Positions 42,000-51,817 are shown, counted from the stretch's first letter. The stretch is DNA of 64,000 nt from Holophaga foetida DSM 6591 (GCF_000242615.2 NZ_KI912268.1:449229-513228), one strand, 5' to 3'. Numbers and translations are program-made. The notes: a model not told the origin generated them from the sequence alone.

Positions 42000-43592
42000 C
42001 TAGATCTTGAAGGTTCTCACCTGGCTCTGGATCCCTTCGGCGAGTTGGTGGAGATCCGCAGAGGTGCGGGCCACCTCGTTCGTGGTGGCAGACATCTCCG
42101 TGATGGCGGAGGCGATGGCGATGGCCTCCTGGGAACTCATCTCAACCTGGCGGGCCACATCGGCTCCGGCTGAGGCCTGCTCTGAGGTGGCCGTGCTGGT
42201 CTGCTGCATGATGGCGGCGAACTCGTCCAGGATCGTGCGGATCTGCTTGAGCGTTGCCACGGTCGTAGCCACGGTGGAACCGCCCTTGTGGATGGCATCG
42301 TTGGCTTCCTCAATGTAACGGGCGATCTCCTTGGCCGAGATGCTGCTGCGTTCCGCCAGCTTGCGCACCTCCTCGGCCACGACCGCGAAGCCCTTGCCAT
42401 GCTCCCCGGCCTTGGCGGCCTCGATGGCGGCGTTCAAGGAGAGCAGGTTCGTCTGCTGGGCGATCTCCTGAATGACCGTGACCGCCTTCGCAATCTGTCC
42501 GGCAGTCTGGGTGATGCCCTCCATGGCCTCGTGGGTAGCGGCTCCGGCCTGATCCCCCTTGATGGTGGCTTCCTGGGCCTCGCCCAGGCGCTCCAGGGAG
42601 GACTGGGCGCTGCGGTTGACCTCGTCGATGGAGGCCGAGAGTTCGGCTACGGCGGCCACCATCCGCTCCGAACCTGAACGCTGGGTCTCGGCGCTTCGGG
42701 CGATGTCAGAGCTGGTGGTGGACATCTCCTCGGCGGAAGCTGAAAGCTGAGTGGCACCGCTGGCCAGGCCCTCCACGCCACGTTGCACGCCGCCCAGGAC
42801 TGAACGGAGCTGTTCGATCATGTGGTTCAGGGTCCGGCTCATGTCGCCGAAATCGTCCCTGGAGGTGACGGCAGCCTTGACCGTCATGTCGCCAGCGGCC
42901 ACAGACTCGAGGGCTCCCCTGAACAGGGTCAGCGAACCGTTGATGGTCCGAACCATGAGATAGCCCAAGCCGAGCCCGATGACCAGACATGCAGCGACAA
43001 AAGCCCACCCGAGGAGGTTGTAGGTCGTGCTGGCGGCCCTGTTCTGCTTCAGGGCAGCTTCCCCCTGGAACTCGTTCTCCTCCATCAATAGGGCTCCGAG
43101 GCGGTTGAGTTCCGCGATCTGGGGGCGCATCCGGTCCTTCATGATCAATCCGGCCTTGCTGGTCTCCCCCTTGCGGGAGGCGGGCTTGAATTCGGTGTCC
43201 CGGGCGGCGCGAAATTCCTTGAGGAGTGCCTGAAGTTTGGGGGCATTGGTGCGTTCGACCTCACTGGAGAGCATCCTGGTATAGGCGACCCAGGACTGAT
43301 CCAGGGCCGCATCCGTGGCGTTCATGTCCATATCGATGGCGTCCTGGAATTGAGGAGGGGCCGACATGTGGGCCGAACAGTGGAAGGCTGTCTTCTCCAC
43401 GAGACGCCGGACCTCTCCCAGCTCGGCGATGGGTTTCAAATTGCCTTTGTACATCCTGTCCAGGTTCACCAGTCCCATCCTGTTCGACAATGACGCCGAG
43501 AACCCCATCAGGAGCAGGGCGGCGGAGAGCACCCCCAGCACCAGGTACATCTTCCGTTTGACAGACATGTTGGCGAACCACTGGATGGTCAC
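42000..43592 (-). CDS. Methyl-accepting chemotaxis protein (four-helix-bundle sensor)
   Basis: A 530-residue chemoreceptor. Helix 1 spans about residues 12-32; a periplasmic helical sensor of about 160 residues follows; helix 2 is at about 190-212; then HAMP (about 212-265). The cytoplasmic signalling hairpin has the conserved tip [44 protein letters not shown] is the start, six bases after AAGGAG. It lies in tandem with a close paralogue of the same length, with much of the C-terminal half almost identical. No CheR pentapeptide is present at the C-terminus. Confidence 0.94.
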   Translation of the reverse strand: MTIQWFANMSVKRKMYLVLGVLSAALLLMGFSASLSNRMGLVNLDRMYKGNLKPIAELGEVRRLVEKTAFHCSAHMSAPPQFQDAIDMDMNATDAALDQSWVAYTRMLSSEVERTNAPKLQALLKEFRAARDTEFKPASRKGETSKAGLIMKDRMRPQIAELNRLGALLMEENEFQGEAALKQNRAASTTYNLLGWAFVAACLVIGLGLGYLMVRTINGSLTLFRGALESVAAGDMTVKAAVTSRDDFGDMSRTLNHMIEQLRSVLGGVQRGVEGLASGATQLSASAEEMSTTSSDIARSAETQRSGSERMVAAVAELSASIDEVNRSAQSSLERLGEAQEATIKGDQAGAATHEAMEGITQTAGQIAKAVTVIQEIAQQTNLLSLNAAIEAAKAGEHGKGFAVVAEEVRKLAERSSISAKEIARYIEEANDAIHKGGSTVATTVATLKQIRTILDEFAAIMQQTSTATSEQASAGADVARQVEMSSQEAIAIASAITEMSATTNEVARTSADLHQLAEGIQSQVRTFKI

Positions 43593-43684
43593 GGTCGGCT
43601 CCTTGAGACAGCTAATTGACTGGAATTGTCAGTTGGACTTGTATCTATAGTCGACGCTTATGCCCCCCGTGGGAAGTGCCTGAC

Positions 43685-43720
43685 AAAAAAGGCGGACGCA
43701 CCGCAAGGGCGTCCGCCTTT
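43685..43720 (-). terminator. Intrinsic terminator after the second MCP gene
   Basis: Perfect 12-nt arms (43688-43699, 43709-43720), followed on the minus strand by TTTTTTG. It lies 20 bases after the stop and separates the tandem receptors. Confidence 0.9.
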
Positions 43721-43739
43721 CTGCTTTCCCGGTCGATGA

Positions 43740-45332
43740 TCAGATCTTGAAGCTTCTGACTTGGCTCTGGATACCTTCGGCAAGCTGGTGGAGATCTGCG
43801 GAGGTCCGGGCCACCTCATTGGTCGTGGCGGACATCTCGGTGATGGCTGAGGCGATGGCGATGGCCTCGTGGGAACCCATCTCCACTTGGCGGGCGACAT
43901 CGGCTCCTGCCGCGGCCTGTTCGGAGGTCGCTGTGGTGGTCTGCCTCATGATGGAGGCGAATTCCTCCAGGATCGTGCGGATCTGCTTGAGGGTTTCCAC
44001 GGAGGTGGCCACGGTGGAGCCGCCCTTGTGAATGGCATCATTGGCTTCCTCAATGTAGCGTGCGATCTCCTTGGCCGAAACGCTGCTGCGTTCCGCCAGC
44101 TTGCGCACCTCCTCGGCCACGACCGCGAAGCCCTTGCCATGCTCACCGGCCTTGGCAGCCTCGATGGCGGCGTTCAAGGAGAGGAGGTTCGTCTGCTGGG
44201 CGATCTCCTGGATGACCGTGACCGCCTTGGCGATCTGTCCGGCAGTCTGGGTGATGCCCTCCATGGCCTCGTGAGTGGCGGCCCCGGCCTGATCACCCTT
44301 GATGGTGGCCTCCTGGGCTTCGCCCAGGCGCTCCAGGGAGGATTGGGCTCCGCGGCTGACTTCATCGATGGAGGCCGAAAGTTCCGCGACAGCGGCGACC
44401 ATACGCTCAGAGCTGGTGCGCTGGGTCTCCGCACTCCGGGCGATATCAGCGCTGGTGGTGGCCATCTCCTCGGCAGAAGCCGAAAGCTGAGTGGCACCGC
44501 TGGCCAGGCCCTCCACACCGCGACGCACCCCCCCCATGACGCCGCGCAGTTGCTTGATCATGTTGTTCAGGGTCAGGCTCATATCCCCGAATTCGTCCTT
44601 GGCTTCGGTGTGGGGTTCTACGGTGAGATCACCGGCGGCTACGGCTTCCAGGGCTTTCCGGAACTCCGTCAGAGATCCGAAGATGGACTGGATCATGAGA
44701 TAGCCGAAGAAGATGGAGATGGCTAGTGCCGCAGCAATGAAGACCAGTCCGAAGATGGCTTCTGCCCGGACCTTCCGGATGCTGGCGTTCAGGGTCTCTT
44801 CAGCCTGCCTCCTGTTGTCCTCCATGAGTTCATTGCCCAGGACGACAATCTTTTCCATCAGGGGATTCAGGGTTTCCTTCATGAACATGCCTGCTTTGGA
44901 CATCTCCCCCGCGCGGGAAGGGGGCAGGAAGTGCTGATCCCTCAGCTTCCGGAACTCCTTGACCGCTGCTTCGAGTTCGGGGGCTTTGGCCTTTTCCACA
45001 TCACTGGAAAGCATCTTGGTGTAGGCCGCCCAATACTGGTCGAAGGCTGCATCGGTGCCGTTGATGTCCTGCTGGATGAACGGCTGGAATTGGGGAGGAG
45101 CGGACATGAAGGCGGAACAGTTGAACCGGGCCCGCTCGGCTTGCCGCCGGGCCTCCCCCAGGTCAGCGATGGGACGGAGGTTCGTGCCGTACATGTATTT
45201 CAGGTTGGCGATCCCGCGAGTCCCCTCGATGTAGGCTCCGAAGCCGCTTCCCAGGAGGGCAAAGGTCAGCACCCCGATGACGAGGTACATCTTCCGCTTG
45301 ATCAACAGGTTTGAGAACCATCTGACGCGCAT
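43740..45332 (-). CDS. Methyl-accepting chemotaxis protein, tandem paralogue
   Basis: A 530-residue receptor, equal in length to its neighbour. The start at 45332 follows AAGGAG by six bases; the frame is open upstream without homology. The periplasmic sensor differs from the neighbour (for example [20 protein letters not shown] against [20 protein letters not shown]) but both share the SAPPQFQ element, so ligands may be related. The signalling half is nearly identical to the other copy. The two genes are separated by a terminator, so each probably has its own promoter. Confidence 0.94.
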   Translation of the reverse strand: MRVRWFSNLLIKRKMYLVIGVLTFALLGSGFGAYIEGTRGIANLKYMYGTNLRPIADLGEARRQAERARFNCSAFMSAPPQFQPFIQQDINGTDAAFDQYWAAYTKMLSSDVEKAKAPELEAAVKEFRKLRDQHFLPPSRAGEMSKAGMFMKETLNPLMEKIVVLGNELMEDNRRQAEETLNASIRKVRAEAIFGLVFIAAALAISIFFGYLMIQSIFGSLTEFRKALEAVAAGDLTVEPHTEAKDEFGDMSLTLNNMIKQLRGVMGGVRRGVEGLASGATQLSASAEEMATTSADIARSAETQRTSSERMVAAVAELSASIDEVSRGAQSSLERLGEAQEATIKGDQAGAATHEAMEGITQTAGQIAKAVTVIQEIAQQTNLLSLNAAIEAAKAGEHGKGFAVVAEEVRKLAERSSVSAKEIARYIEEANDAIHKGGSTVATSVETLKQIRTILEEFASIMRQTTTATSEQAAAGADVARQVEMGSHEAIAIASAITEMSATTNEVARTSADLHQLAEGIQSQVRSFKI

Positions 45333-45458
45333 GGGCATCTCCTTGAAGGGGATATACATCCGTTTCGGAATCTTGAAGGGATGACCTGAATGTATGTGGA
45401 GGCCGGGCATGCTGCAAGGGGCGTGGTAAACTCAATCTTTGGGCTTGCAAGGATTTTG

Positions 45459-46400
45459 ATGCCAACCATTCAAGAAATACGCTCCATTCACGACCTGCCG
45501 ATTCCCGAGCTTCTCTTCCGCGCCGCTACCGCCCACCGGACCCACTGGAACCCCAACGAGATCCAGTTCTGCACCCTGGATTCCATCCAGACCGGCGCCT
45601 GCCCGGAGGATTGCGCCTATTGCCCCCAGTCGAGCCACCATGGCACCGGCCTGAAGCCCGAGCCCCTCAAGGAGAAGGAACGGGTCCTGGAGGGTGCCCG
45701 GAAGGCCAAGGCCGCCGGTTCCACCCGCTACTGCATGGGGGCCAGCTGGCGCGAGGTGCGAGACGGAGAGCCCTTTGAGCAGGTCCTGGATATCGTTCGC
45801 GATGTGGCTGCCATGGACATGGAGGTCTGCGTCACCCTGGGGATGCTCACAGAAGAGCAGGCCAAACGACTCAAAGAGGCTGGCTGCACGGTCTACAACC
45901 ACAATATCGACAGCAGCCGGGAGTTCTACGAGACCATCATCTCCACCCGGAAGTTCGATGATCGGCTGCGCACCATCAAGGCTGTCAGGGCCGCGGGGCT
46001 GGAGGTCTGCTCAGGGGGCATCGTGGGCATGGGCGAGAAGGTGGAGGATCGCATCCACTTCCTCCACGAATTGACCCTGATGAATCCCCCCCCCGAAAGC
46101 ATCCCCATCAACCAGCTGGTGAGCGTGGAAGGCACTCCCTTGGAGGGTGTGGAGCCCCCGCCTCCCCTGGAGTTCATCCGCATGATTGCCACGGCTCGGA
46201 TCCTCTTCCCCGAAAGCCGGATCCGCCTCAGCGCTGGCCGCTCTGCCATGAGCACCGAGATGCAGACCCTGGCCTTCTTCGCCGGAGCCAACAGCCTTTT
46301 CACCGGTGAGAAGCTCCTGACCACGCCCAACCCTGGGGATTCCCATGATCACCAACTCCTGGAGCTGCTTGGGATGGATATCGAGGGCGCAAAGCGCTGA
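45459..46400 (+). CDS. bioB: Biotin synthase
   Basis: A 313-residue radical-SAM enzyme that inserts sulfur into dethiobiotin. The radical-SAM cluster motif is CPEDCAYC. FCTLDSIQTGACPEDCAYCPQS, YNHNIDSSREFY and the C-terminal RLSAGRSAMSTEMQ (auxiliary cluster Arg) are BioB signatures. AAGGA precedes the ATG at 45459; the upstream open frame is not homologous. No other biotin genes and no clear BirA operator are nearby. The 126-bp gap to the divergent MCP gene must hold both promoters. Confidence 0.96.
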   Translation: MPTIQEIRSIHDLPIPELLFRAATAHRTHWNPNEIQFCTLDSIQTGACPEDCAYCPQSSHHGTGLKPEPLKEKERVLEGARKAKAAGSTRYCMGASWREVRDGEPFEQVLDIVRDVAAMDMEVCVTLGMLTEEQAKRLKEAGCTVYNHNIDSSREFYETIISTRKFDDRLRTIKAVRAAGLEVCSGGIVGMGEKVEDRIHFLHELTLMNPPPESIPINQLVSVEGTPLEGVEPPPPLEFIRMIATARILFPESRIRLSAGRSAMSTEMQTLAFFAGANSLFTGEKLLTTPNPGDSHDHQLLELLGMDIEGAKR

Positions 46401-46502
46401 GATAAGTGCCAAATAGGCCTTAGACGAAGTTATTTTCTGAGGTTTTAAACCCTCAAGCTTCGGGCGGCATCAGACGATGTGAAGTGACACGCGGAGGTTC
46501 CC

Positions 46503-46619
46503 ATGGCCAGCAGCATGATGATTGCCTTCCTTGTTCTGGCCCTGGGTTCCATCCTCCTGGCGACCGTTCGGATTCCAAGGCCCAGTTTGGTTCCGGTTCG
46601 GATCCGGCGAAGGCGCTGA
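46503..46619 (+). CDS. Small membrane protein, 38 residues
   Basis: A short frame encodes a hydrophobic helix (MMIAFLVLALGSILLATVRI) followed by a basic tail ending RIRRRR. GGAGG stands six bases before the ATG. The size, single membrane span and positive cytoplasmic tail are typical of real small membrane proteins, but no family is recognised. It lies downstream of bioB, with an AT-rich 100-base leader of its own. Its reality is supported only by the ribosome-binding site and composition. Confidence 0.5.
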   Translation: MASSMMIAFLVLALGSILLATVRIPRPSLVPVRIRRRR

Positions 46620-46682
46620 CGGTCCTGTTGTGATTACCGCGTGAACTTCCTGGGATTTGAAGGGGTAGAAGATGGCCCCTGG

Positions 46683-47681
46683 CTATCTTCGTGACTTGGC
46701 CCGGTACTGGTTGCACAGTCCCCTTACTTCCCCGATCGAGAACCAGTTCTGCCCCGGTTTCAGGCTGCCGTCATCGTTGAAGATGCCTCGGCTGAAGACA
46801 CTCTGGCGTCGACGCTTCCCAGGCTCTCCGTATTCCTTGGTGAGACTGTAGGCGAAGATGACTTTATCCCCCTCTAGGCGCGGCCCTTCCAGCCATTCCA
46901 TGGCGTAATTGGCGCCCGGCTCGCTCCGGTTGCGCTCGGATATACCGTCCTCGGCCCAGGCCTTGAAGCAGGCGAGGAGATCACGCTCCTCCTGGCTGCG
47001 GGTGCCGTCGGCACTGCGGGTCGCCTCGGCGGGGCGTGGCACGCCCTTGTTCTGGAGCCGCCCCCGCAGTTCCTGGGCTCGGGTCTCCTGGGCTCGCCAG
47101 GCTTCGATGCCTCCGCCGTCCACCAGGGAGAAGGTGCCGTATCCTTGCTTCCGCATGGCCGCAGTCCAGGTGTCCAGTTCCATGCCATTCCAGGGATCCT
47201 GGAGGCCCATTCCGGCGTACGATGTCTTGGTCCGGCCGTATTGCCAAGGATCAAAGAGGTAGACCTTGCCACCGCTCACCATGGCAAGGGCTCCATGGTC
47301 CCGGTTCACGTCCGCCACGTTGTATCGGCCGACCCCTTTCGGCTCAGCAACGATCCCTCGAAGATCGCCCTTGATGCCAGCTCCCCGGAAGGCTCCCTCC
47401 AGGATCTCTGCCACATCGCCGCAGCTGCCCCGGTCCGCGTGGCGTACGCCGCTGGTCCAGGCGGCACGCAGGCGCCCCTTGAAAGTGGCGTTGGGGGGGA
47501 TGCCTTGGGCGGCCATCCGGTTCGCCACCATGTGGGTCACGAAGCGGGCCTTGTCCAGATCGGTGCCGTTCCGAATAGAGGCCGGGGCTGTGGTCATCAA
47601 TCGCTCTCCAAAAGCCTTCCAAGCCTGTTCTTGGGCAGGCAGGACAATGCAAGCGAGGGCGAGCAGCGGAGTGCGCAGCAT
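46683..47681 (-). CDS. Secreted protein with Cys-His-Asp (transglutaminase-like) triad
   Basis: A 332-residue exported protein; the ATG at 47681 follows AGGAG and a short signal peptide (LLALACIVLPAQEQ). Residues Cys87 (RGSCGDVAEIL), His129 (VNRDHGALAMV) and Asp144 (VYLFDPW) occur in the order and spacing of the transglutaminase/papain-like fold. A Gly/Arg/Glu-rich middle (about 190-230) separates this from a C-terminal domain (VIFAYSLTKEYG). No named family is recognised. It might be a periplasmic peptidase or amidase; this is inference. Confidence 0.65.
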   Translation of the reverse strand: MLRTPLLALACIVLPAQEQAWKAFGERLMTTAPASIRNGTDLDKARFVTHMVANRMAAQGIPPNATFKGRLRAAWTSGVRHADRGSCGDVAEILEGAFRGAGIKGDLRGIVAEPKGVGRYNVADVNRDHGALAMVSGGKVYLFDPWQYGRTKTSYAGMGLQDPWNGMELDTWTAAMRKQGYGTFSLVDGGGIEAWRAQETRAQELRGRLQNKGVPRPAEATRSADGTRSQEERDLLACFKAWAEDGISERNRSEPGANYAMEWLEGPRLEGDKVIFAYSLTKEYGEPGKRRRQSVFSRGIFNDDGSLKPGQNWFSIGEVRGLCNQYRAKSRR

Positions 47682-47748
47682 GGGAGGCTCCTGGGTGGAT
47701 AGGCTGCCACAAGGTATACCCTGAGCCCCCCGCAAGCCAGTCCATGGC

Positions 47749-49698
47749 CTACGGATTCTTCGACCCCTTATTCTCCGCCAGGCTCCTCACCTGATCCGCC
47801 ACGCTTCTTGCCATGCCCAGGATCCGCTCGGAGGTGCCACGGGAATCCTGCTGCTGGCGGCCGACGGCCAGGGTGATGGCATCCTGGGTGCGGTGGATGC
47901 TCTCGGTGAGCTGGCGCAGGTCCTGCACGACGGTCTCGATTCGGCCAGCGTTGCGGCGGACGGCGTCCACCTGCTCGACGATCTCATCGGCGGCCTTGCC
48001 CGAGGAGAAAGCCAGGGCCTTGATCTCGGATGCCACGACGGCGAAGCGGGCTCCGGCTTCCCCGGCATGGGCGGACTCAATGGAGGCGTTCAGGGCCAGG
48101 AGCCTTGTCTGCTGGGCAATCTCCCGGATCGTGCCCGTGAACTGGGCGATGGATTTGCTTGTTCGGGCCAGTTCCTCCACTGAACCGGAGGCCGATCCCA
48201 TGGTGGTCACGGCTTCCTCAGCCATGGTGAGGGCCAGACGGGTGTCCTTTTCGATCTCGGCCATGGCGCGGTTGATGCGAGCCAGTTCCGCATCCAGGTC
48301 CACCAGCCCCAGCATCCGTTCCGCCTCGGCGGCAGCGGCCTCCATGCGACGCTGCTTGTAGTGGTGGCAGTTCTCGGGGCGATTGAGGCCGTTGTGGATG
48401 GCCACCGCCATCTCCTCGCAGGTGCCGTAGCCGCATCCCCCGCAGTTGAGCTCATCCCTGGAGCTGACCTTCGCCATGCGATCGTAGATGCTCCGGATCT
48501 CCTGGGGCATGGGCCTCACCACCTTGTTGTTACGCCGTCGGTCCACATAGGTCCGGCGGTAGAGGTCAGGCTCCCAGAAGGCCTCGATATGGGTCAGCAC
48601 CGCAGCCTGGATGCGCTCCCGGGAGGGTTCCTCCCCCTGGGCGTAGCGTTGCCGTAAGGCCTTGGCCCGGCGGGCGACGGAATGCTCTACGTGATCTGGA
48701 TGCGCCCCCTGGTTGGGGGTTCCTGGGCCGCCGTTGCACCCCAGCTCACAGTTCAGGCAATCCACCAGCAAGGGGTTCTCCCCGCGCTGGATGGCCTCGT
48801 TCAGGTGGGCCAGGTAGTGATAGATGACCTGGGGACCCTCGATCTTCCGTGTCACGGCATCCACCTCCGGGTTCCAGCGCCGGGCCGTTTCCAGAAGGCC
48901 GCCAGGGGTGGAGAAGAGCACCGCCCGCTCGGCCGGGGGATTGTCGTATTCGGCTTCGGGATACTGATCGAGCCGACGCTTGTCCTCCTCCAGGCGTTTC
49001 AGGATGGCGTTGAAGGTGAGGTTGTAGTCCCCGATGCCGGTTTCATCGAACTCCCGGCGCTTGGCGGCGCAGGGGCTGGCCACGACGATGCGATGGTTCC
49101 GGTAGCGGGGGTGGAAGCGGCGGACCATCTTGGCCGTATGGAGCATGGGGCTGTCACAGGGGGCAAGGTGGGGGAGCAGCTCCGGGTGGTATATCTCGGC
49201 GAAGGTGACCAGGGCCGGGCAGGGCTGGGCGATGATGGCCTTGGGGTGATGCTTCTCCAGGTGGTCCAGGTAGCTCTTGACGGTCAGTTCCGCCCCGAAG
49301 CTCACGTCGAAGACGGCCTCGACTCCCATGGACTTCAGCCATCCGTTGAGGTTCAGCCAGCGATCCGGGAAGACCGCCGCCACAGCTGGGGCCACGATGG
49401 CCACCATGGGCACGCCGGTGCGGCAGTCGGCGAAGAAGCGTTCCGCGTCATCCAATGGACGGCGGGCATCATGCCGACAGGCCTTGATGCACTGCCCGCA
49501 TCCCAGGCACATGTCGTGATTGACGACTACGTGATCCCCGGATCCGTCGTTGCAATGCTTCACTGGACAGGCCGCGATGCAGGCGTGGCAGTTGACGCAA
49601 TGCTCAGGAACGAGTTCCAACACCGGCGTGAGAGAAAGGGATCCGCTGACAGGGCCGCCGCATGTACAAATAATCAAAAAAGCAATAAATCGGGCCAT
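47749..49698 (-). CDS. Hydrogenase-fold Fe-S sensor fused to an MCP signalling domain, 5' end altered by an IS
   Basis: The present frame encodes 649 residues. Residues 34-49 and 64-74 are ferredoxin-type cysteine clusters. Residues 95-330 resemble the [FeFe]-hydrogenase catalytic domain, with Cys160 (QPCPALV), Cys210 (SPCAAKRREF) and Cys317/Cys321 (CELGCNGG) in the three H-cluster loops. A third Fe-S motif (NCGGCGYGTCEEM, Cys419-Cys444) precedes a soluble MCP domain (EIAQQTRLLALNASIESAHAGEAGARFAVVASEIKAL). No transmembrane helix is seen. It likely senses H2 or redox and feeds chemotaxis. Residues 1-16 come from the IS; the native start is at 50982, beyond it. Confidence 0.85.
   Translation of the reverse strand: MARFIAFLIICTCGGPVSGSLSLTPVLELVPEHCVNCHACIAACPVKHCNDGSGDHVVVNHDMCLGCGQCIKACRHDARRPLDDAERFFADCRTGVPMVAIVAPAVAAVFPDRWLNLNGWLKSMGVEAVFDVSFGAELTVKSYLDHLEKHHPKAIIAQPCPALVTFAEIYHPELLPHLAPCDSPMLHTAKMVRRFHPRYRNHRIVVASPCAAKRREFDETGIGDYNLTFNAILKRLEEDKRRLDQYPEAEYDNPPAERAVLFSTPGGLLETARRWNPEVDAVTRKIEGPQVIYHYLAHLNEAIQRGENPLLVDCLNCELGCNGGPGTPNQGAHPDHVEHSVARRAKALRQRYAQGEEPSRERIQAAVLTHIEAFWEPDLYRRTYVDRRRNNKVVRPMPQEIRSIYDRMAKVSSRDELNCGGCGYGTCEEMAVAIHNGLNRPENCHHYKQRRMEAAAAEAERMLGLVDLDAELARINRAMAEIEKDTRLALTMAEEAVTTMGSASGSVEELARTSKSIAQFTGTIREIAQQTRLLALNASIESAHAGEAGARFAVVASEIKALAFSSGKAADEIVEQVDAVRRNAGRIETVVQDLRQLTESIHRTQDAITLAVGRQQQDSRGTSERILGMARSVADQVRSLAENKGSKNP
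49640..49649. repeat. Left target-site duplication (10 bp) of the IS
   Basis: GATCCGCTGA directly abuts the left inverted repeat and recurs at 50963-50972 on the other side. A 10-bp duplication fits the ISAs1 family. Confidence 0.92.
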
Positions 49699-50962
49699 AT
49701 TGCTGGCAAATCAACTGTGCGGGCCCATATAACACTTGTACTTCATAATCAAGTGTGGCATGACATTCCATGGAGAACTGTCCATGGTAACCAAAGCCAG
49801 AACCCTCGCCGATCACCTCGAATCCTTGCCCGATCCCCGGAGCACGCGTGGTCAGCGGCACCTCCTTCTCGACATCATTCTCATCGCCGTCCTGGCCGTT
49901 CTCTGTGGCGCTGACAGCTGGGAGGACATCCACCGCTTCGCCAAGTCGCAGGAGGCCTGGCTCAGGACCTTCCTCACGCTGCCCAACGGTGTGCCAAGCG
50001 CCGATACGATCAACCGGGTGTTCATCCTGCTCGACCCCAAGGCCTTCACAGAGTGCTTCCTCTCCTGGGTTCGCGACGTACGGAAGAAGGTTCCTGGGGA
50101 TGTTGTGGCCCTGGATGGCAAGACGCTCCGGGCATCGCTTGCAGCCGGTAAGTCGGCCCTGCACATGGTCAGCGCTTGGTCCTCTGCGAACCATATGGTG
50201 CTTGGACAATGCGCCGTCAACGAAAAGAGCAACGAGATCACAGCTATTCCCGCACTCCTCAAGGTTCTGGATCTGAAAGGGTGCATCGTGACGATCGACG
50301 CCATGGGGTGCCAGAAGGGAATCGCCAAGGGGATCGTGGCGAAGAAGGCCGACTACCTTCTGGCCGTCAAGGGCAACCAGGAGCGCCTCCACAAGGCCAT
50401 CAAGGCGTGCTTCGAAAGTCTGGATGCCAATTTGGTGGGCACTGCTCACGGCAGCGCCGAGTCTTTGGAGTCTCGACGTGGTCGGAATGAGCGGCGCCGC
50501 GTGACCACCCTGGATGCCGTTGAGCAACTTCCAGAGAGCATTCTCCTGGAATGGCCCAAGCTGGAGACGATCGTGCGAATCCAATCAGAATCGCTGCGCA
50601 ACGGCAAGTCTGCCCTGGAAGAACGGTTCTACATCACCACCTTGCCCATGACCCAAGCCGAGGCTATTGGTTCGGCCGCCCGCCATCATTGGGGCATCGA
50701 GAACAAGCTCCACTGGGTCCTAGACGTGGCATTTCGGGAAGATGCCAATCGGACTCGGAAGGGGAGCGGCCCTGAGTGCAGCGCGGTCCTCCGCCATATC
50801 GTGCTGAATCTCCTCCGCCAGGACCCGAACCCCATGGGAAGCATCAAGTTCCGCAGGATGCAGGCCGCCATGTCGCCGGATTATCGTATGGCTGCTTTGC
50901 TTGGATTCCCACACAATGGAGAGACGACCTCTATCTAATAATTCCATCATGCGGTGGCCCTG
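49650..50962 (+). mobile_element. ISAs1-family insertion sequence, about 1.3 kb
   Basis: It is bounded by 15-bp terminal inverted repeats, CAGGGCCGCCGCATG (49650-49664) and CATGCGGTGGCCCTG (50948-50962), with one mismatch. The flanking 10-bp direct repeats are identical. One transposase gene fills the element. The frame is intact and ends match, so insertion appears recent. It lies within the first codons of the hydrogenase-like sensor gene. Confidence 0.92.
49784..50938 (+). CDS. ISAs1-family DDE transposase
   Basis: About 384 residues from ATG 49784 (GGAGA upstream); in-frame earlier starts at 49760 or TTG 49736 are possible. The N-terminus (LADHLESLPDPRSTRGQRHLLLDIIL and GADSWEDIHRFA) is typical of ISAs1 transposases. 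The DDE triad is VALDGKTLR, TIDAMGCQ and HWGIENKLHWVLDVAF. The C-terminus (HIVLNLLRQD) completes the family pattern. The frame is intact, suggesting an active element. Confidence 0.94.
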   Translation: MVTKARTLADHLESLPDPRSTRGQRHLLLDIILIAVLAVLCGADSWEDIHRFAKSQEAWLRTFLTLPNGVPSADTINRVFILLDPKAFTECFLSWVRDVRKKVPGDVVALDGKTLRASLAAGKSALHMVSAWSSANHMVLGQCAVNEKSNEITAIPALLKVLDLKGCIVTIDAMGCQKGIAKGIVAKKADYLLAVKGNQERLHKAIKACFESLDANLVGTAHGSAESLESRRGRNERRRVTTLDAVEQLPESILLEWPKLETIVRIQSESLRNGKSALEERFYITTLPMTQAEAIGSAARHHWGIENKLHWVLDVAFREDANRTRKGSGPECSAVLRHIVLNLLRQDPNPMGSIKFRRMQAAMSPDYRMAALLGFPHNGETTSI

Positions 50963-50982
50963 GATCCGCTGACACCACCCAT
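50963..50982 (-). pseudogene. Severed 5' end of the sensor gene, with right target duplication
   Basis: On the minus strand an ATG at 50982-50980, with GAGG about six bases upstream, opens M-G-G-V-S-G. Removing the IS and one target copy (50963-50972) joins this in frame to the sensor coding sequence at 49649. It is therefore the native start of the gene at 47749-49698. A stop lies in frame upstream. Confidence 0.75.
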
Positions 50983-51089
50983 GGGCACCTCGACATGGAT
51001 GGTTATCGTGTGTCACGTGAAGCTTGCTGAGTTTTAGGCGCGGTATTTGTATAAATTATATATCAATATTGGATTACACAAACTGCCTG

Positions 51090-51737
51090 TCAGGCGTTTC
51101 TCATGATCGTGGAACTCACAACCTTGGCCACCAGTTCCAGGCGGTCGCAGGTTTCCTCCATGTGATCCAGAATCTCCTTCCACTTGATGACGGTCACAGG
51201 ATCGCGGGGAACGCTGAAGAGTTCGGCCAAGGCCCGGTTGTAGATCGCATCGGCCTGGTTCTCGATCTCGGTCATGAGCAGCACCCGGTCCCGCATCTCC
51301 GCAGTCTGGGAGAAGGTGCGCAATCCCTCGATGAGGGGCGGGATCTCCTGGGCCGCCTTCACCATGAGCGGACTGATCTCATGGGTCACCTCCGGCACAG
51401 TGTCCACCTTGTACAGCATCAGGATCTCACAGAGGGCGTATAGCCCATCCACCACGTCATCGAGCTTGTGGGCCAGGATGATGATGTCCTCCCGCTCCAG
51501 AGGCAGGGCGAAGGTGTGGTTGAGGCGGTCCATGATCTGGACCGTGAGGGCATCCCCCTTGTGCTCCAGCGCCTTCATCCGGTCCCTCATGGGGCCCCAG
51601 TGACCGGGCTGCCCTTCGCGGAAGGTCGTGTCGAAGTAACGGGTCGCCTCCAGCAGATTGGCCGCAGAGGCCTCCAGGAGATCAAGAAACACCGTTTCCC
51701 GGGGTTTCACCCGGCGGATCAACGTATTCAACGACAT
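51090..51737 (-). CDS. DUF47 / PhoU-related phosphate transport regulator
   Basis: A 215-residue helical protein of the DUF47 (TIGR00153) family, with KALEHKGDALTVQIMDRLNHTFALPLEREDI and a PhoU-like second repeat. Members usually pair with PitA low-affinity phosphate permeases; no pit gene is visible here, but the pst operon lies just upstream on the same strand. The start at 51737 follows GAGGGAG. A strong hairpin separates it from the phoB-like gene. Confidence 0.87.
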   Translation of the reverse strand: MSLNTLIRRVKPRETVFLDLLEASAANLLEATRYFDTTFREGQPGHWGPMRDRMKALEHKGDALTVQIMDRLNHTFALPLEREDIIILAHKLDDVVDGLYALCEILMLYKVDTVPEVTHEISPLMVKAAQEIPPLIEGLRTFSQTAEMRDRVLLMTEIENQADAIYNRALAELFSVPRDPVTVIKWKEILDHMEETCDRLELVAKVVSSTIMRNA

Positions 51738-51817
51738 CGTGGCTCCCTCTTTCACGGCCCAACCTTTCCATCCTAACGCCTGGAGGGGAGAAGGTCAGTC
51801 ACTAGTGTCCAGGAGCA

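Noticed and set aside
45411..45458. BirA operator upstream of bioB
   Set aside because: Only a GGTAAAC-like half is visible; no matching half at the required spacing.
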